DNA of 64,000 nucleotides, taken from assembly GCF_009830285.1 (NCBI RefSeq), contig NZ_WUQX01000001.1, positions 4,030,501-4,094,500 of the forward strand, written 5' to 3'. Numbering within the stretch: the first letter of the stretch is position 1; every line of letters starts with the position of its first letter. The DNA is from Sporofaciens musculi. GTDB lineage: Bacteria > Bacillota > Clostridia > Lachnospirales > Lachnospiraceae. The notes under the pieces are model-generated. The model had not been told where the DNA came from. It saw only the letters and a program-made list of their open reading frames with translations, and made no database searches. This document shows positions 46,728-56,038 of this stretch, one piece after another. The position numbers were made by a program, and so were the translations under genes.

Positions 46728-46756
46728 ATTATAATGAGATAAGACAGTGGATACAA
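46728..46756 (-). promoter_or_regulatory. Promoter of galK-galT
   Basis: On the minus strand TTGTAT, 17 bases, TATAAT, ending 67 bp before the galK start. Confidence 0.75.
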
Positions 46757-46805
46757 TAAGAATATTTGAGAATATTATCAGTATATTGAGGAAAAGAGGT
46801 TCGCT

Positions 46806-47708
46806 ATGCAGTTACACACCGAAAAAGACCAGAAAGAAATCAAGAAGCATGGAAACTATGAATTTCCTGTTCATATCAGCCTGGAAAAAATTCAGGCATA
46901 TGAGCAGAATTCTTTCCCCTGGCACTGGCATCCAGAGATTGAGCTTACATGGATTATGTCCGGACAGATTGAATATCTGGTAAATGATAAGAAATATCTC
47001 CTGTGCGAAGGCGAGGGACTGTTTGGCAACAGCAACTCTCTCCACTCCGGCTATATGGTAGACAAAAAAGACTGCACCTATCTCTCCATCACCTTCCATC
47101 CCAGATTTATTTATGGGTATGAGAACAGCCTTCTGCAAACGAAATATGTGGACTTTATCACTACAAACGAGAGCTGGCATTCCCTGAAGCTTCAAAAAGA
47201 GATAAAATGGCACCAGGATATTATAGACCAAATCAAAAATATTCATCGGATTTCGCAGACGCCTTTGCCTGATTATGAATTGCAGGTGCATCTCATTCTC
47301 ACCATCATCTGGCAGAAGCTTTACCAATATTACAATTCCCTTCCTGCCAGCGAACAACAGCCCCAGAAGCACCTGACAAGGCTTAAGGACATCCTGTCCT
47401 ATATTCATATTCATTATTCTCAGGAGATTACGCTGGATGAGATTGCAGACCATGTAAATATCTGTAAGAGCGAATGCTGCCGTTTTTTTAAGAAATATAT
47501 GAAAATGACTATATTCGAGTATATCTTGTTCCTTAGAATACAGAACAGCCTGCCGCTTCTGCGGGAGGGAGAAAGCGTCACCAAAATCGCAAGCATGACC
47601 GGCTTCTCCTCTCCCGCATATTACGGGCAGATATTTAAGCGGTATATGGGATGTTCTCCAAGCCGCTACCGCAAAGACCACATGGAGGACGCAACAGAGC
47701 TTTTATAA
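46806..47708 (+). CDS. AraC-family transcriptional regulator
   Basis: A 300-aa regulator. The N-terminus is a cupin-type sugar-sensing domain (FPWHWHPEIELTWIMSGQIEYLV). The last 100 residues carry two helix-turn-helix units, the first around ITLDEIADHVNICKSECCRFFKK and the second around SVTKIASMTGFSSPAYYGQIFKRYMG, ending SPSRYRK. It is divergent from galK, so it probably controls galactose use. Its stop overlaps the convergent ferredoxin gene by 6 bases. Confidence 0.92.
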   Translation: MQLHTEKDQKEIKKHGNYEFPVHISLEKIQAYEQNSFPWHWHPEIELTWIMSGQIEYLVNDKKYLLCEGEGLFGNSNSLHSGYMVDKKDCTYLSITFHPRFIYGYENSLLQTKYVDFITTNESWHSLKLQKEIKWHQDIIDQIKNIHRISQTPLPDYELQVHLILTIIWQKLYQYYNSLPASEQQPQKHLTRLKDILSYIHIHYSQEITLDEIADHVNICKSECCRFFKKYMKMTIFEYILFLRIQNSLPLLREGESVTKIASMTGFSSPAYYGQIFKRYMGCSPSRYRKDHMEDATELL

Positions 47709-48131
47709 GACAGGCAGTTTAGACTCAATGGCCCCCACGCAGCATACTCTGACGCAAGCGGGCTGTCTTCCCTCATAAAGCCGCCCTATACACCCGTCGC
47801 ATTTCTCCATTCTGCCCTCTGCGTCAAAATGGATGACTCCCTTGGGACAGACGGATTGGCAGACGCCGCAGCCTGCGCATTTTTCCTTCTCTACAAGAAT
47901 CAGGCCGTACTGCGCCTCTTTGTAGATTGCCCCCTTCGGACATTTCTCCATGCAAAGGCCGCAATGGATACAGCCTACACAGATATTCTTCTGGAAATCC
48001 TCCTTAACCACCTTTTGAATGACTCTGTGGCTTTTCGCGTCCTCCTCCTCAGGAGAATGGTGAGCCGCGATACATGCGGTATAACATGCATAGCAGCCTA
48101 CGCATTTTTCTTCATCAAACCTTATCTTCAT
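47703..48131 (-). CDS. 4Fe-4S ferredoxin subunit of the molybdenum oxidoreductase
   Basis: A 142-aa iron-sulfur protein of the DmsB/HycB type. Four Cys clusters are visible: CVGCYACYTAC, CVGCIHCGLCMEKCP, CAGCGVCQSVCP and CDGCIGRLYEG...CVRVC, enough for four [4Fe-4S] clusters. It carries electrons to or from the catalytic subunit, whose gene it overlaps by 17 bases. No membrane anchor subunit is present, so the enzyme should be soluble. Confidence 0.92.
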   Translation of the reverse strand: MKIRFDEEKCVGCYACYTACIAAHHSPEEEDAKSHRVIQKVVKEDFQKNICVGCIHCGLCMEKCPKGAIYKEAQYGLILVEKEKCAGCGVCQSVCPKGVIHFDAEGRMEKCDGCIGRLYEGRQPACVRVCCVGAIESKLPVL

Positions 48132-50220
48132 CTTGTCCTGTCCTCTCGATTCTGCAGAAATACCCCTTAAAGCCCGGAAATCCGGAGATGGGATCTACAT
48201 AATCTTTATGAATCAGTTCATTCGCGTCCCCGTTCGGGCTTCCGTGATAGATATAAACGACTCCTGGCTTCCCCTGGTTATTGTAAGCGGCAATCCCTGT
48301 AACCGAACCGGCAGGAGACGTAATCCGGACATTTTCCCCGTCTGCAACGCCGTACTTTCTTCCATCCTTTGGATGTATCTCAACTAGTGGAACATCTTCA
48401 ATCCCTCCAAGCCAGGACATCCGGTACAACCGCGAATGAAACAACTGAGGCTTCCTGCTTCCTGTATTTAAAATCAGGGGATATTCCTCTCTGCCGATTC
48501 CAAAGTCGTTCCAATGCTCTCGGTAATCCCCATATCTTGGCAGCCCGCTGTATCCATGGCTGTCCCTGTAACGCTCTAGTATCAGGGATTTAAACTCCAC
48601 CTTGCCGGACGGGGTATGAAAGGGCTCCTTCTCATAGGTCTTTACGGAAGGCTGATACAGGTTCCTGCCCTGCATCCCTTTGGGATGGCTCTTAAGCTCG
48701 CTAAGGGTAAGTCCGGAGGGCTTCAGGATATACTCCATATAAGCCTCGTATCCGCCCTCCAGAATCTCATCTGCAATCCCAGGCTCTCTTACTTTCATCC
48801 TCCTAAGTACTTCCATAATAATCTCAATATCGTTCTTCGATTCCCCCACCGGCTCAATGGCCTTATTGGAGAAGAAGAACCTGCCGCCTCCCCCTGTATG
48901 CACCTGCTCACGTTCATAAGAGGTACATGCCGGAAGCACCAGATCGGCCCCATCGCAGGACTTTGACCAAAACAACTCTGCATTTACATAGAAATCCAGC
49001 TTCTCAAGGGCCAATTTAAGCCGTTCTGGCTTCGGCCACATCCGATGATTCAGCCCCATGGCGAATACTGCCTTAACGGGGTAAGGCTTCTCGTCTAAAA
49101 TGTAGTCAGCCAGCCTGATACACTGTGCCTCGTCGCAGGGCAGGTCAAACCACGCCGGAAACTCCCTCTGTCCAAGGGCCTCCTCCCCGTCAAACCGCCT
49201 GACCCTGCCAAATTCATTTGCAGGCGAAAAGGGGCCTGGCTGTGTCCGGTTCCCTCCCTCGATATCATAGTTGCCGGTGAGGGCAATCAACGAGAACACC
49301 GCCCGATAATTCTGCACCCCATTGATATGGTGTACCACCGGAGACGCCGAAAACATAATGCCCGCCGGACCGTTTCCGGCATAGGTTCTGGCTGCCAGGC
49401 GAATCAATTCTGCCGGCACTCCGGTAATCTTCTCCGCCTTTTGGGGCAAAAATTCTTGTACATACTCCCGATACTCCTCAAACCCGTAGACATATTTCTC
49501 TACAAACTCCCTGTCATACAGCTTCTCCTCAATGATTACCTGGGCCATGGACAGGGCAAGCGCACCGTCTGTCCCTGGAATCAACTGTAAGTGAATATCG
49601 GCGTCGTGGGCTGTCACCGTATGGCGCGGGTCAACGTCAATCACTTTGACACCCCGTTTTTTCAAATCCTTATACATCGGGCTCATGGGCGTGTTCGAGT
49701 GATAGAGATTGGAGCTCCACAGGATGAGGGTCTTTGTATTCTTAAGGTCCGGTCTGCATATCATGTTCCCGTACAGAGAACGCCATGCAAGGGCCGCCGC
49801 CTGAAAGCATGTGCTGGATTCTGTACAGAAATTCGGCGTACCGTATGCGTTTGCCAGACGCAAAAGCGCAGGACGGTACCATTTGGCGTAACCCGCATAG
49901 AATACCGTTGATTTTGCCCCATAGGTACGGCGCACCCGAAGGAGATTGTCGGCAATCATATCATACGCCTCGTCCCAGGAAATCCGTTCAAATCTTCCCT
50001 CGCCCTTTCTGCCCGCACGCTTCATAGGATACAGCACGCGCTCTTTGTTATAGACATACTGACTGGCTGCAACTCCCTTGGCACACAGCCCGCCGGACTG
50101 CATGGGCGTGTTGCGCGCACCCTCCACAGAAATCAGCTTACCGTCCTTTACGTATGCGTCCACCTCACAGCATGGGCCGCAGGTAGAGCAGGTGGTTTTT
50201 ACAATCTTTGTCTCAGACAT
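48115..50220 (-). CDS. Molybdopterin-dependent oxidoreductase, catalytic subunit
   Basis: A 701-aa member of the DMSO-reductase superfamily. C11, C14, C18 and C46 (TCSTCGPCCEVDAY, GGLCAKG) hold a [4Fe-4S] cluster. NFCTESSTCFQAAALAW contains the likely Mo ligand (Ser or Cys). SSNLYHSNTPMSPMY, VIDVDPRHTVTA and IPGTDGALALSM bind the molybdopterin dinucleotides; LNTGSRKPQLFHSRLYRM starts the last domain. No twin-arginine signal is present, so it acts in the cytosol. The layout recalls gut catechol dehydroxylases and transhydroxylases; the substrate is unknown. Confidence 0.9.
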   Translation of the reverse strand: MSETKIVKTTCSTCGPCCEVDAYVKDGKLISVEGARNTPMQSGGLCAKGVAASQYVYNKERVLYPMKRAGRKGEGRFERISWDEAYDMIADNLLRVRRTYGAKSTVFYAGYAKWYRPALLRLANAYGTPNFCTESSTCFQAAALAWRSLYGNMICRPDLKNTKTLILWSSNLYHSNTPMSPMYKDLKKRGVKVIDVDPRHTVTAHDADIHLQLIPGTDGALALSMAQVIIEEKLYDREFVEKYVYGFEEYREYVQEFLPQKAEKITGVPAELIRLAARTYAGNGPAGIMFSASPVVHHINGVQNYRAVFSLIALTGNYDIEGGNRTQPGPFSPANEFGRVRRFDGEEALGQREFPAWFDLPCDEAQCIRLADYILDEKPYPVKAVFAMGLNHRMWPKPERLKLALEKLDFYVNAELFWSKSCDGADLVLPACTSYEREQVHTGGGGRFFFSNKAIEPVGESKNDIEIIMEVLRRMKVREPGIADEILEGGYEAYMEYILKPSGLTLSELKSHPKGMQGRNLYQPSVKTYEKEPFHTPSGKVEFKSLILERYRDSHGYSGLPRYGDYREHWNDFGIGREEYPLILNTGSRKPQLFHSRLYRMSWLGGIEDVPLVEIHPKDGRKYGVADGENVRITSPAGSVTGIAAYNNQGKPGVVYIYHGSPNGDANELIHKDYVDPISGFPGFKGYFCRIERTGQDEDKV

Positions 50221-50232
50221 GTTTTTCTCCTG

Positions 50233-51909
50233 TTAATCCTGTTTGCCTTCTGACATGCGCTTTCCAATCTCACGGTTCACACGGTTCCTAAGGGTAATCA
50301 GGTACATATCTGATTTGGGATACCGCTTAAATGTCAAAGGCTCGCAAAGCTCGCCTTCAATTAACTCCATCACATACTCCTTGCTGGTCAGAGATTCTAA
50401 AAGCCGAAGAGCTCTTAAGTCCGTAAGCGCCTCATAGTGAACCATCATCCGGATGGATTCCTCTGGATGCCCGTCGCTTCCCGGATACACCAGGAAGGGG
50501 TCTCCAGACGGGAAGGCATTGCCCGAATCCGTCACCTCATATGGGTTAATATGCTCAATGGAGAACTGGCTGTTGTAGAAATTATATCCCCAATGCAGAA
50601 TTCCGACGATATCATATTTAAACAACTGCAAGCCATAAATTCGGTTTCTCGCTGACGGCATGGACATAAACCGATTGCTCACCTCATAGAACTGACCCGT
50701 ACAGTAATATGTCCACATATCCTTAAGCCCGTGGGACAAGAACTCCTCAATCTCATTGTTTCCTGGAATGGGTTTGTCGATTAAACCGTGGCGGTAGAAT
50801 TCATAGCTTGAGAGGGCGTCAAAGGTATGGAACCCGTCAAGCAGATTTCCAAGAGACTCCTTGGCCGCCTTAAAGCTCTCCAAATGTTCTTCCCTTGGCT
50901 CATCAGAAATGTGGAAATATGTAACCCCTGCAATATCCCACTCCCGCAGTCTTTCAATCAACGCAGGCAGGAAGCTGTGGAGAAATCTAGTGTATTCCCC
51001 TACTGCCGGCGTATGCCATCCAAAAATCTTTTCTTCCTTTCCGTCTACAACCGCCACTACCTTCGGCGCATACTTTGCCCCCCACTGTGAGAAAAGGTGG
51101 GACATCTCGTAATATTCAATGCCGCAGGCTTTACACAGCTTGACCCAACGTTCTAATTTGTCGAATCCAAACTGGTATTCCCCGTCCTTCACGTATACGT
51201 CCACCAGTTGGGTGGTTGTGCGCTCAAGTCCCACCGCCGTGTCCAGGGGCGACGTAAAGAGGGGTACAAGCATCATGTTGCAGCCTCTGTGCACATACTC
51301 GTGGAAATAGTTTTCAAGGAGTTTCCAGTGCTCCTCAGAGAAAACCTCCACATGATAATAGTCCGCAAGGCAATCCGCATGAAGCCATTCTGTATGCATG
51401 ATTCCAAGCTTAGGCAGCGCCGCTGGGATAACCGTAATCTTCATAACCCCAGAACATACGACCTCAGCTTCTTTTACCAACTGAATCTCAATCTCATAGT
51501 CGCCGGCTTCGATTTCTTCGGTCACCTCCACGTCAATCCAGAGACTTCTCCACTGGTGAGAGCATACAATCACCTTATTATCCTTCAAATCCCGCAGTAG
51601 ATCGGGATACAGGCCGGAGGTGGTTTTCAGATAATTGTCATCCACGATCCTGTTGGTTGCGCGGCCCACCGGAACCTGTTCAACCGTCCTTACACGAACC
51701 TGTTTTTCAATAGGCGATAGGACTCTGACCTCCAAACGCTCGCGCATAAAATAGTCGCCAGTGTAGGCTGCCTGGAAGGATACCGTTTCTCCCCACAGTG
51801 CGCTAAGCTTTAAACACTCAGGCCGGTATACTGGAGTCTCATCCTGAAACACCTTGGCCAGAGAGCTTAACAGCTTCATCTCGTACTTTACTTCTTTTTG
51901 CATAAACAT
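50233..51909 (-). CDS. DUF4091 protein, putative glycoside hydrolase
   Basis: A 558-aa protein. An N-terminal beta-sandwich (LSALWGETVSFQAAYTGDY) precedes a TIM-barrel core with ITYFHISDEPREEHLESF-like acids (GVTYFHISDEPREEH) and the C-terminal DUF4091 block GILHWGYNFYNSQFS plus DPFLVYPGSDGHPEESIRMM. DUF4091 proteins are viewed as glycosidase-like; no signal peptide is present, so it would act on an imported oligosaccharide or glycoside. It lies directly after the importer permeases and before the molybdenum enzyme. Confidence 0.82.
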   Translation of the reverse strand: MFMQKEVKYEMKLLSSLAKVFQDETPVYRPECLKLSALWGETVSFQAAYTGDYFMRERLEVRVLSPIEKQVRVRTVEQVPVGRATNRIVDDNYLKTTSGLYPDLLRDLKDNKVIVCSHQWRSLWIDVEVTEEIEAGDYEIEIQLVKEAEVVCSGVMKITVIPAALPKLGIMHTEWLHADCLADYYHVEVFSEEHWKLLENYFHEYVHRGCNMMLVPLFTSPLDTAVGLERTTTQLVDVYVKDGEYQFGFDKLERWVKLCKACGIEYYEMSHLFSQWGAKYAPKVVAVVDGKEEKIFGWHTPAVGEYTRFLHSFLPALIERLREWDIAGVTYFHISDEPREEHLESFKAAKESLGNLLDGFHTFDALSSYEFYRHGLIDKPIPGNNEIEEFLSHGLKDMWTYYCTGQFYEVSNRFMSMPSARNRIYGLQLFKYDIVGILHWGYNFYNSQFSIEHINPYEVTDSGNAFPSGDPFLVYPGSDGHPEESIRMMVHYEALTDLRALRLLESLTSKEYVMELIEGELCEPLTFKRYPKSDMYLITLRNRVNREIGKRMSEGKQD

Positions 51910-51950
51910 GTTAATCTTACCTCTCTTTTATTTTTTTATTTTTCTTTGGA

Positions 51951-52787
51951 TCACTTTATCCCGCTCATGGTCATTCCCTTGATAAACTGCTTCTGGAAAA
52001 TCAGGAAGATCACGATCATAGGCAGCATAATCAACGTTGCCGCCGCCATGGTCGCTGACAAATCCATGGACCGCTGGTTATCGAAAATCACAAGCCCAAG
52101 GGGCAGCGTCATTTTCTCCATATCATTCAGCATCAGAAGTGGATTCAGATAATCATTCCAGTGCATCATTGCCGTAAAAATCCCAATAGAGCCAATCGCA
52201 GGCCGGATATTAGGAAGAATCACGTTCCAGTAAATCCGAAACGGGCCTGCACCGTCAATCTTTGCCGCTTCACACAGGCTATCTGGTATGTCTGCAATAA
52301 ACTGCCTCGCCAGATAGATGGAAAACGCACTGACAAGCCCTGGAACCACCAACGCCCACCTTGTATTAAACAGGTGCATTTTCTGAATCATCAGATACCT
52401 GGGAATCATGGTGACCTGAGGCGGAACCATCATGGTTGCCAGCAAAAGCACGAACAAAATCTTCTTTCCTCTGAACTCATACTTGGCAAATACGAAGCCA
52501 ATCAATGTGCTGGTGAGAATCACCGCCGCCGTGACACAGACGGTCACAAACATACTGTTCACAAACCAGTTTGCAATCGGCGCCCGTTCAAAGGCGCTCT
52601 GATACCCTTCTAACGTCCACTCAATAGGCAGAAACTTTGTCCGATAGGTACGAATCTCCGCATTGCTCTTAAAAGAAGTCAGGAGCATCCATACCATAGG
52701 ATACATCATAATACCAGAAAATACTACCAGAAATACAATAATGACATAATGATATTTCTTATATACTGATTTCTTCTTTCGTCCCAT
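51951..52787 (-). CDS. Sugar ABC transporter permease (MalG type)
   Basis: A 278-aa permease with six helices. It carries the EAA loop DSLCEAAKIDGAGPFRIYWNVILPNIRPA and ends with KQFIKGMTMSGIK, the typical MalG C-terminus. It overlaps the MalF-type gene by one base. It forms the channel with that partner; the ATPase is not encoded nearby and is probably the shared MsmK type. Confidence 0.93.
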   Translation of the reverse strand: MGRKKKSVYKKYHYVIIVFLVVFSGIMMYPMVWMLLTSFKSNAEIRTYRTKFLPIEWTLEGYQSAFERAPIANWFVNSMFVTVCVTAAVILTSTLIGFVFAKYEFRGKKILFVLLLATMMVPPQVTMIPRYLMIQKMHLFNTRWALVVPGLVSAFSIYLARQFIADIPDSLCEAAKIDGAGPFRIYWNVILPNIRPAIGSIGIFTAMMHWNDYLNPLLMLNDMEKMTLPLGLVIFDNQRSMDLSATMAAATLIMLPMIVIFLIFQKQFIKGMTMSGIK

Positions 52788-53665
52788 TACTCATAACTCC
52801 AATCCATACGCATCATTTTATTCTGAAGCATTGCAACCGCAAATACCAGCACAAACAATGCCGCCGCCACTGCCGAGGCATAGCCCATATCAAAGCTGTC
52901 AAAGCTCATCTTATACACGTAATTCGTCAGCACCATGGCAGAATCATTCCGTCCTCCGCTGGCTGCAAATACACGGAACTGTGCAAACATCTGAAAATAA
53001 TTTGCCATAGTCATAATCGCAACAAATGCAAATGTACGTCCCATAAGCGGCAGTTTAATCCAAAGAAACCTCCGCACAGGCCCCGCCCCGTCAATGGCGC
53101 CCGCCTCCTCAAATTCCTTGGGCACGCCCTCGATTCCCGCGGTAAAGAGCACCACATTATATCCAATATCTGCCCATAATGTAAAAACAATAATCAGAAG
53201 CATAAACTGCCATGTGGTCAGAAACCAGTTCTTCGGCGCGGCCCCAAAGAGTCCGGCTATCCGGTTCAGCGCGCCTCCATCCGTACCAAAGATGCCGTAC
53301 TTCCATACTGTAGAAGTCCCAACCATAGGCGCAATACAGGGAATAAACAGAATTGTCCGAAACATGGTCTTCATCCATTTTGACGGAAGGATACAGATCA
53401 TCTCAGCAAGAAACAGTGTAATCACAATATTCGCCGTCACCGCTACAACGCAGAAAAAAATCGTATTCTTGACGGCAATCCAAAACACCTCGTCATGAAT
53501 CAGCCGTTTATAATTCTCAATCCCCGTGAACGGGTTCTGAGAATTGGCCGGATTGTAATCATAGAAAGAGATTCCCAACCCATACGCCACAGGAAACACC
53601 ACAAATACAAGCAAGAACAGGAAACCAGGAACCAACACTATCGCTACAAATCGATTATTTTTCAT
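52787..53665 (-). CDS. Sugar ABC transporter permease (MalF type)
   Basis: A 292-aa permease with six helices and the EAA loop KEFEEAGAIDGAGPVRRFLWIKLPLMGRT. The ATG at 53665 follows GGAG that lies in the hairpin region after the binding-protein gene. It pairs with the MalG-type permease that overlaps its stop. Confidence 0.92.
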   Translation of the reverse strand: MKNNRFVAIVLVPGFLFLLVFVVFPVAYGLGISFYDYNPANSQNPFTGIENYKRLIHDEVFWIAVKNTIFFCVVAVTANIVITLFLAEMICILPSKWMKTMFRTILFIPCIAPMVGTSTVWKYGIFGTDGGALNRIAGLFGAAPKNWFLTTWQFMLLIIVFTLWADIGYNVVLFTAGIEGVPKEFEEAGAIDGAGPVRRFLWIKLPLMGRTFAFVAIMTMANYFQMFAQFRVFAASGGRNDSAMVLTNYVYKMSFDSFDMGYASAVAAALFVLVFAVAMLQNKMMRMDWSYE

Positions 53666-53681
53666 ACCATTCTCCAAAAAT

Positions 53682-53710
53682 GGCAGAGAATACAAGCCGT
53701 ATCCTCTGCC
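53682..53710 (-). terminator. Intercistronic hairpin between the binding protein and permease genes
   Basis: On the minus strand GGCAGAGGATAC pairs with GTATTCTCTGCC (12 bp, one G-U) with loop GGCTT, followed by ATTTTT. It probably allows partial read-through and keeps the lipoprotein mRNA abundant relative to the permeases. Confidence 0.75.
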
Positions 53711-53725
53711 GTCTTATATTATCCT

Positions 53726-55054
53726 TTATTTCATTGAGTAGCTAATTTGGCACCCTTCCGTAATCTGAGCCGACGCATCTTTAAGCGCGCCCTCTACATC
53801 CGGACTGTCAGACTGGCACAAATCTATAAACATCTGGTTAAAAATCTCACGCATATCTGATGTATTATACGGTCCCATCCACTGTCCGCTTGGAAGAATG
53901 TCGAGCAGGAACGCCACATTGGGCATAGCCTCTTTGTATTCTTCGCTGTCTAACAGAGACTTCCGCGGCGGAAGCTGATTACATGCAATGTTATGCTGTA
54001 CCAGATTCTCAGGCTCACTGAAAAACTTCACAAATTCCCATGCCGCCTCCTTGTTGGCGCCATTCTCAGGAATAATGATACCCCATCCAGTCTCGGAGGC
54101 AAAGGCCATCTGCTCGCCGTACTGCGGCACTGGTACATACTCGTAATCCTCACCGTAGGTCAAATCATAAGAGCCTGACCCCTCGCCGATTGCCCATGAA
54201 CCCACGGACGCCATGTAGCCTTTATCCTGATATACATCATTGTAGCAATATTCGCCTGCCGTCAGATTCTCAAGGTCACACTCTCCGTTGTTATACATGT
54301 CCAGAATCTCCTCCATGGCTTTTACACCCTCCGGAGTGGCAAAATCAATAGAGCCGTCGTCCTTAAGGTACTGGCCGCCCTGCTGAAGAAGCATGGCAAG
54401 ATAATTACAGATCAGAGAATCTGTATCCATCATCTCGAACCCTTTCATCTCTACGATGTCGCCGTTCTTCTTGGACACTTCCCCTGAAATCTTTCTTAAG
54501 TCTTCCCATGTCTTGGGATAAGGGGTATCGCCAAACAGTTTCTTATTAACGATCATCCCGCCGTATTCCAGGTTAAACTCCATTGGAACGCCGTAATACT
54601 TTCCCTCCTTTTGGTAAATGCCAAGGGTTGGAGCCAGGTAGTCTTCTTCTAACTCTTTTACCATATCCTCCGGCACCTCTGCCAATGCATCCGACTCGAT
54701 AAATGAAGGCGCGGTTCCGCCCCAGACCGCCACAATATCCGGACCTGCCGTTGATGACGTCAGCGCTGTCTGTATCTTGTCATTGTACACCTTGAAGGGA
54801 TAATCCTGAACTTCTACCTTGTAATCTGGATTCGCATCCTCAAATTTCTTTGCCATCTCCTTGTAAGATTTTACCCACGGTTCATTCTCATGGCACCAGA
54901 AGGTAAGAGTTGTCTTTCCGTCAGAAGATTCACTTTTTGTCTCGCCGCTGCCTGAGCCTGAATCAGAGCCTCCCCCCGCGTCAGAGCCGCATCCCGCCGC
55001 CAATGCAGCCACCATTGACGCACACAGTAATACACTTAACCATTTCCTTTTCAT
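53726..55054 (-). CDS. Sugar-binding lipoprotein of ABC transporter
   Basis: A 442-aa extracellular binding protein. The lipoprotein signal MKRKWLSVLLCASMVAALAA ends at C22, followed by a long Gly/Ser linker. TLTFWCHENEPWVKSYKEMAKKFEDANPDY and GPDIVAVWGG are typical of the ExtE-like carbohydrate-binding family. The ATG at 55054 follows AAAGGAA. Ligand unknown, but by context it feeds the DUF4091 hydrolase. It has its own promoter. Confidence 0.93.
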   Translation of the reverse strand: MKRKWLSVLLCASMVAALAAGCGSDAGGGSDSGSGSGETKSESSDGKTTLTFWCHENEPWVKSYKEMAKKFEDANPDYKVEVQDYPFKVYNDKIQTALTSSTAGPDIVAVWGGTAPSFIESDALAEVPEDMVKELEEDYLAPTLGIYQKEGKYYGVPMEFNLEYGGMIVNKKLFGDTPYPKTWEDLRKISGEVSKKNGDIVEMKGFEMMDTDSLICNYLAMLLQQGGQYLKDDGSIDFATPEGVKAMEEILDMYNNGECDLENLTAGEYCYNDVYQDKGYMASVGSWAIGEGSGSYDLTYGEDYEYVPVPQYGEQMAFASETGWGIIIPENGANKEAAWEFVKFFSEPENLVQHNIACNQLPPRKSLLDSEEYKEAMPNVAFLLDILPSGQWMGPYNTSDMREIFNQMFIDLCQSDSPDVEGALKDASAQITEGCQISYSMK

Positions 55055-55090
55055 ACTACTGATTTCCTTTCTTTTGTAATTTTCTCTTAC

Positions 55091-55119
55091 ATTATAATCC
55101 AAATATTTCCCGTTGTTAA
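55091..55119 (-). promoter_or_regulatory. Promoter of the binding-protein operon
   Basis: On the minus strand TTAACA, 17 bases, TATAAT, about 37 bp before the lipoprotein start. It separates this operon from the UroD/GNAT genes. The remaining 55120-55231 has no gene. Confidence 0.75.
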
Positions 55120-55231
55120 ATCAGTAATATCAATATATTATGTCTGTTTATAGACAATCTCTATCGCAAATCATTTACTCAAGATTAATCTCGATCTTGC
55201 GAACCGAGATTTCCTCCAAATAAATATATAT

Positions 55232-56038
55232 TTAACGTGAAAAAAAGCCAACGCCGATTCCAAGGTCCCTGCCGGACAGCACGTACTCCTTTGCTTTTCT
55301 TTGAAGCGACGTATCCTCCGGATAATTTCTCTTATCCTCAAGCGCCTCCCCAAAGATTCTCTGCTCTGCCTGAGGATATGGATAGCCAACCTCTGTCACA
55401 CAAAAAAGCTTCTGGAAACGGAGGATATTGCTTGTATCCGGAAGAATCTCCTGCAAATGAGGAGATAAAAGCCAGGAATCACAGACGAACACCCTGTATT
55501 CCTCCCCGAAAAATTCTAATGCCTGGTCAAAAGACTCCTGACATTCCTCATACCCTAAGGGCTCTCCTGCGGGAATATGTACGTTCAACGCTTTCGTCCC
55601 CGCCAAAATCTCCTGCCCCTCCCCCTTCATGTTCTTCTGAACCAACATTGGCTCAAACTGCAGCCTTCCAAGCCGGAATAACCCCATTTTTACCGACAGC
55701 CCAAGCCACCAGAGCTCCTCCAGACCATAGACTCCATGCTTTTTGTAACATTCATCGCACCAGATTGTAATGTCGTAGAAGGTCTGGTCAAACACTTGGT
55801 CTGCGTACCCTTTCCTTTGGTATTCTTCATAGGTATCGACTGCCAGCTTCAGATAGAACTCTAAAGCCCAGGCAAGGCGTTCATCTATTTCTTTCCATTC
55901 CCTGATAAACTGCTTGATATCCTGATAGAACTTATCTTTCCAGACCTTGTATTCCTTCTCGCTGATTCGTTCCTCCCAAAGCGTCTCACATGCGGCCTGC
56001 GGCAAATGAATCCGCTTCATTAATTCTTCTAACGTCAT
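55232..56038 (-). CDS. GNAT-like acyltransferase (NAT_N/GNAT_C type)
   Basis: A 268-aa protein. The C-terminal half has LNVHIPAGEPLGYEECQESF, FVCDSWLLSPHLQEILPDTSNILRFQKLF and GVGFFSR, matching the GNAT_C pattern of acyltransferase-domain proteins often found beside sugar importers. The N-terminal half is mostly helical (NAT_N type). The acyl acceptor is unknown. It overlaps the UroD-family stop by 4 bases (ATGA), so the two genes form one unit. Confidence 0.75.
   Translation of the reverse strand: MTLEELMKRIHLPQAACETLWEERISEKEYKVWKDKFYQDIKQFIREWKEIDERLAWALEFYLKLAVDTYEEYQRKGYADQVFDQTFYDITIWCDECYKKHGVYGLEELWWLGLSVKMGLFRLGRLQFEPMLVQKNMKGEGQEILAGTKALNVHIPAGEPLGYEECQESFDQALEFFGEEYRVFVCDSWLLSPHLQEILPDTSNILRFQKLFCVTEVGYPYPQAEQRIFGEALEDKRNYPEDTSLQRKAKEYVLSGRDLGIGVGFFSR

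Noticed and set aside
46812-47681. A 289-codon minus-strand ORF opposite the AraC regulator
   Set aside because: It has no recognisable domain, and the plus-strand frame has clear AraC helix-turn-helix motifs and a promoter context.
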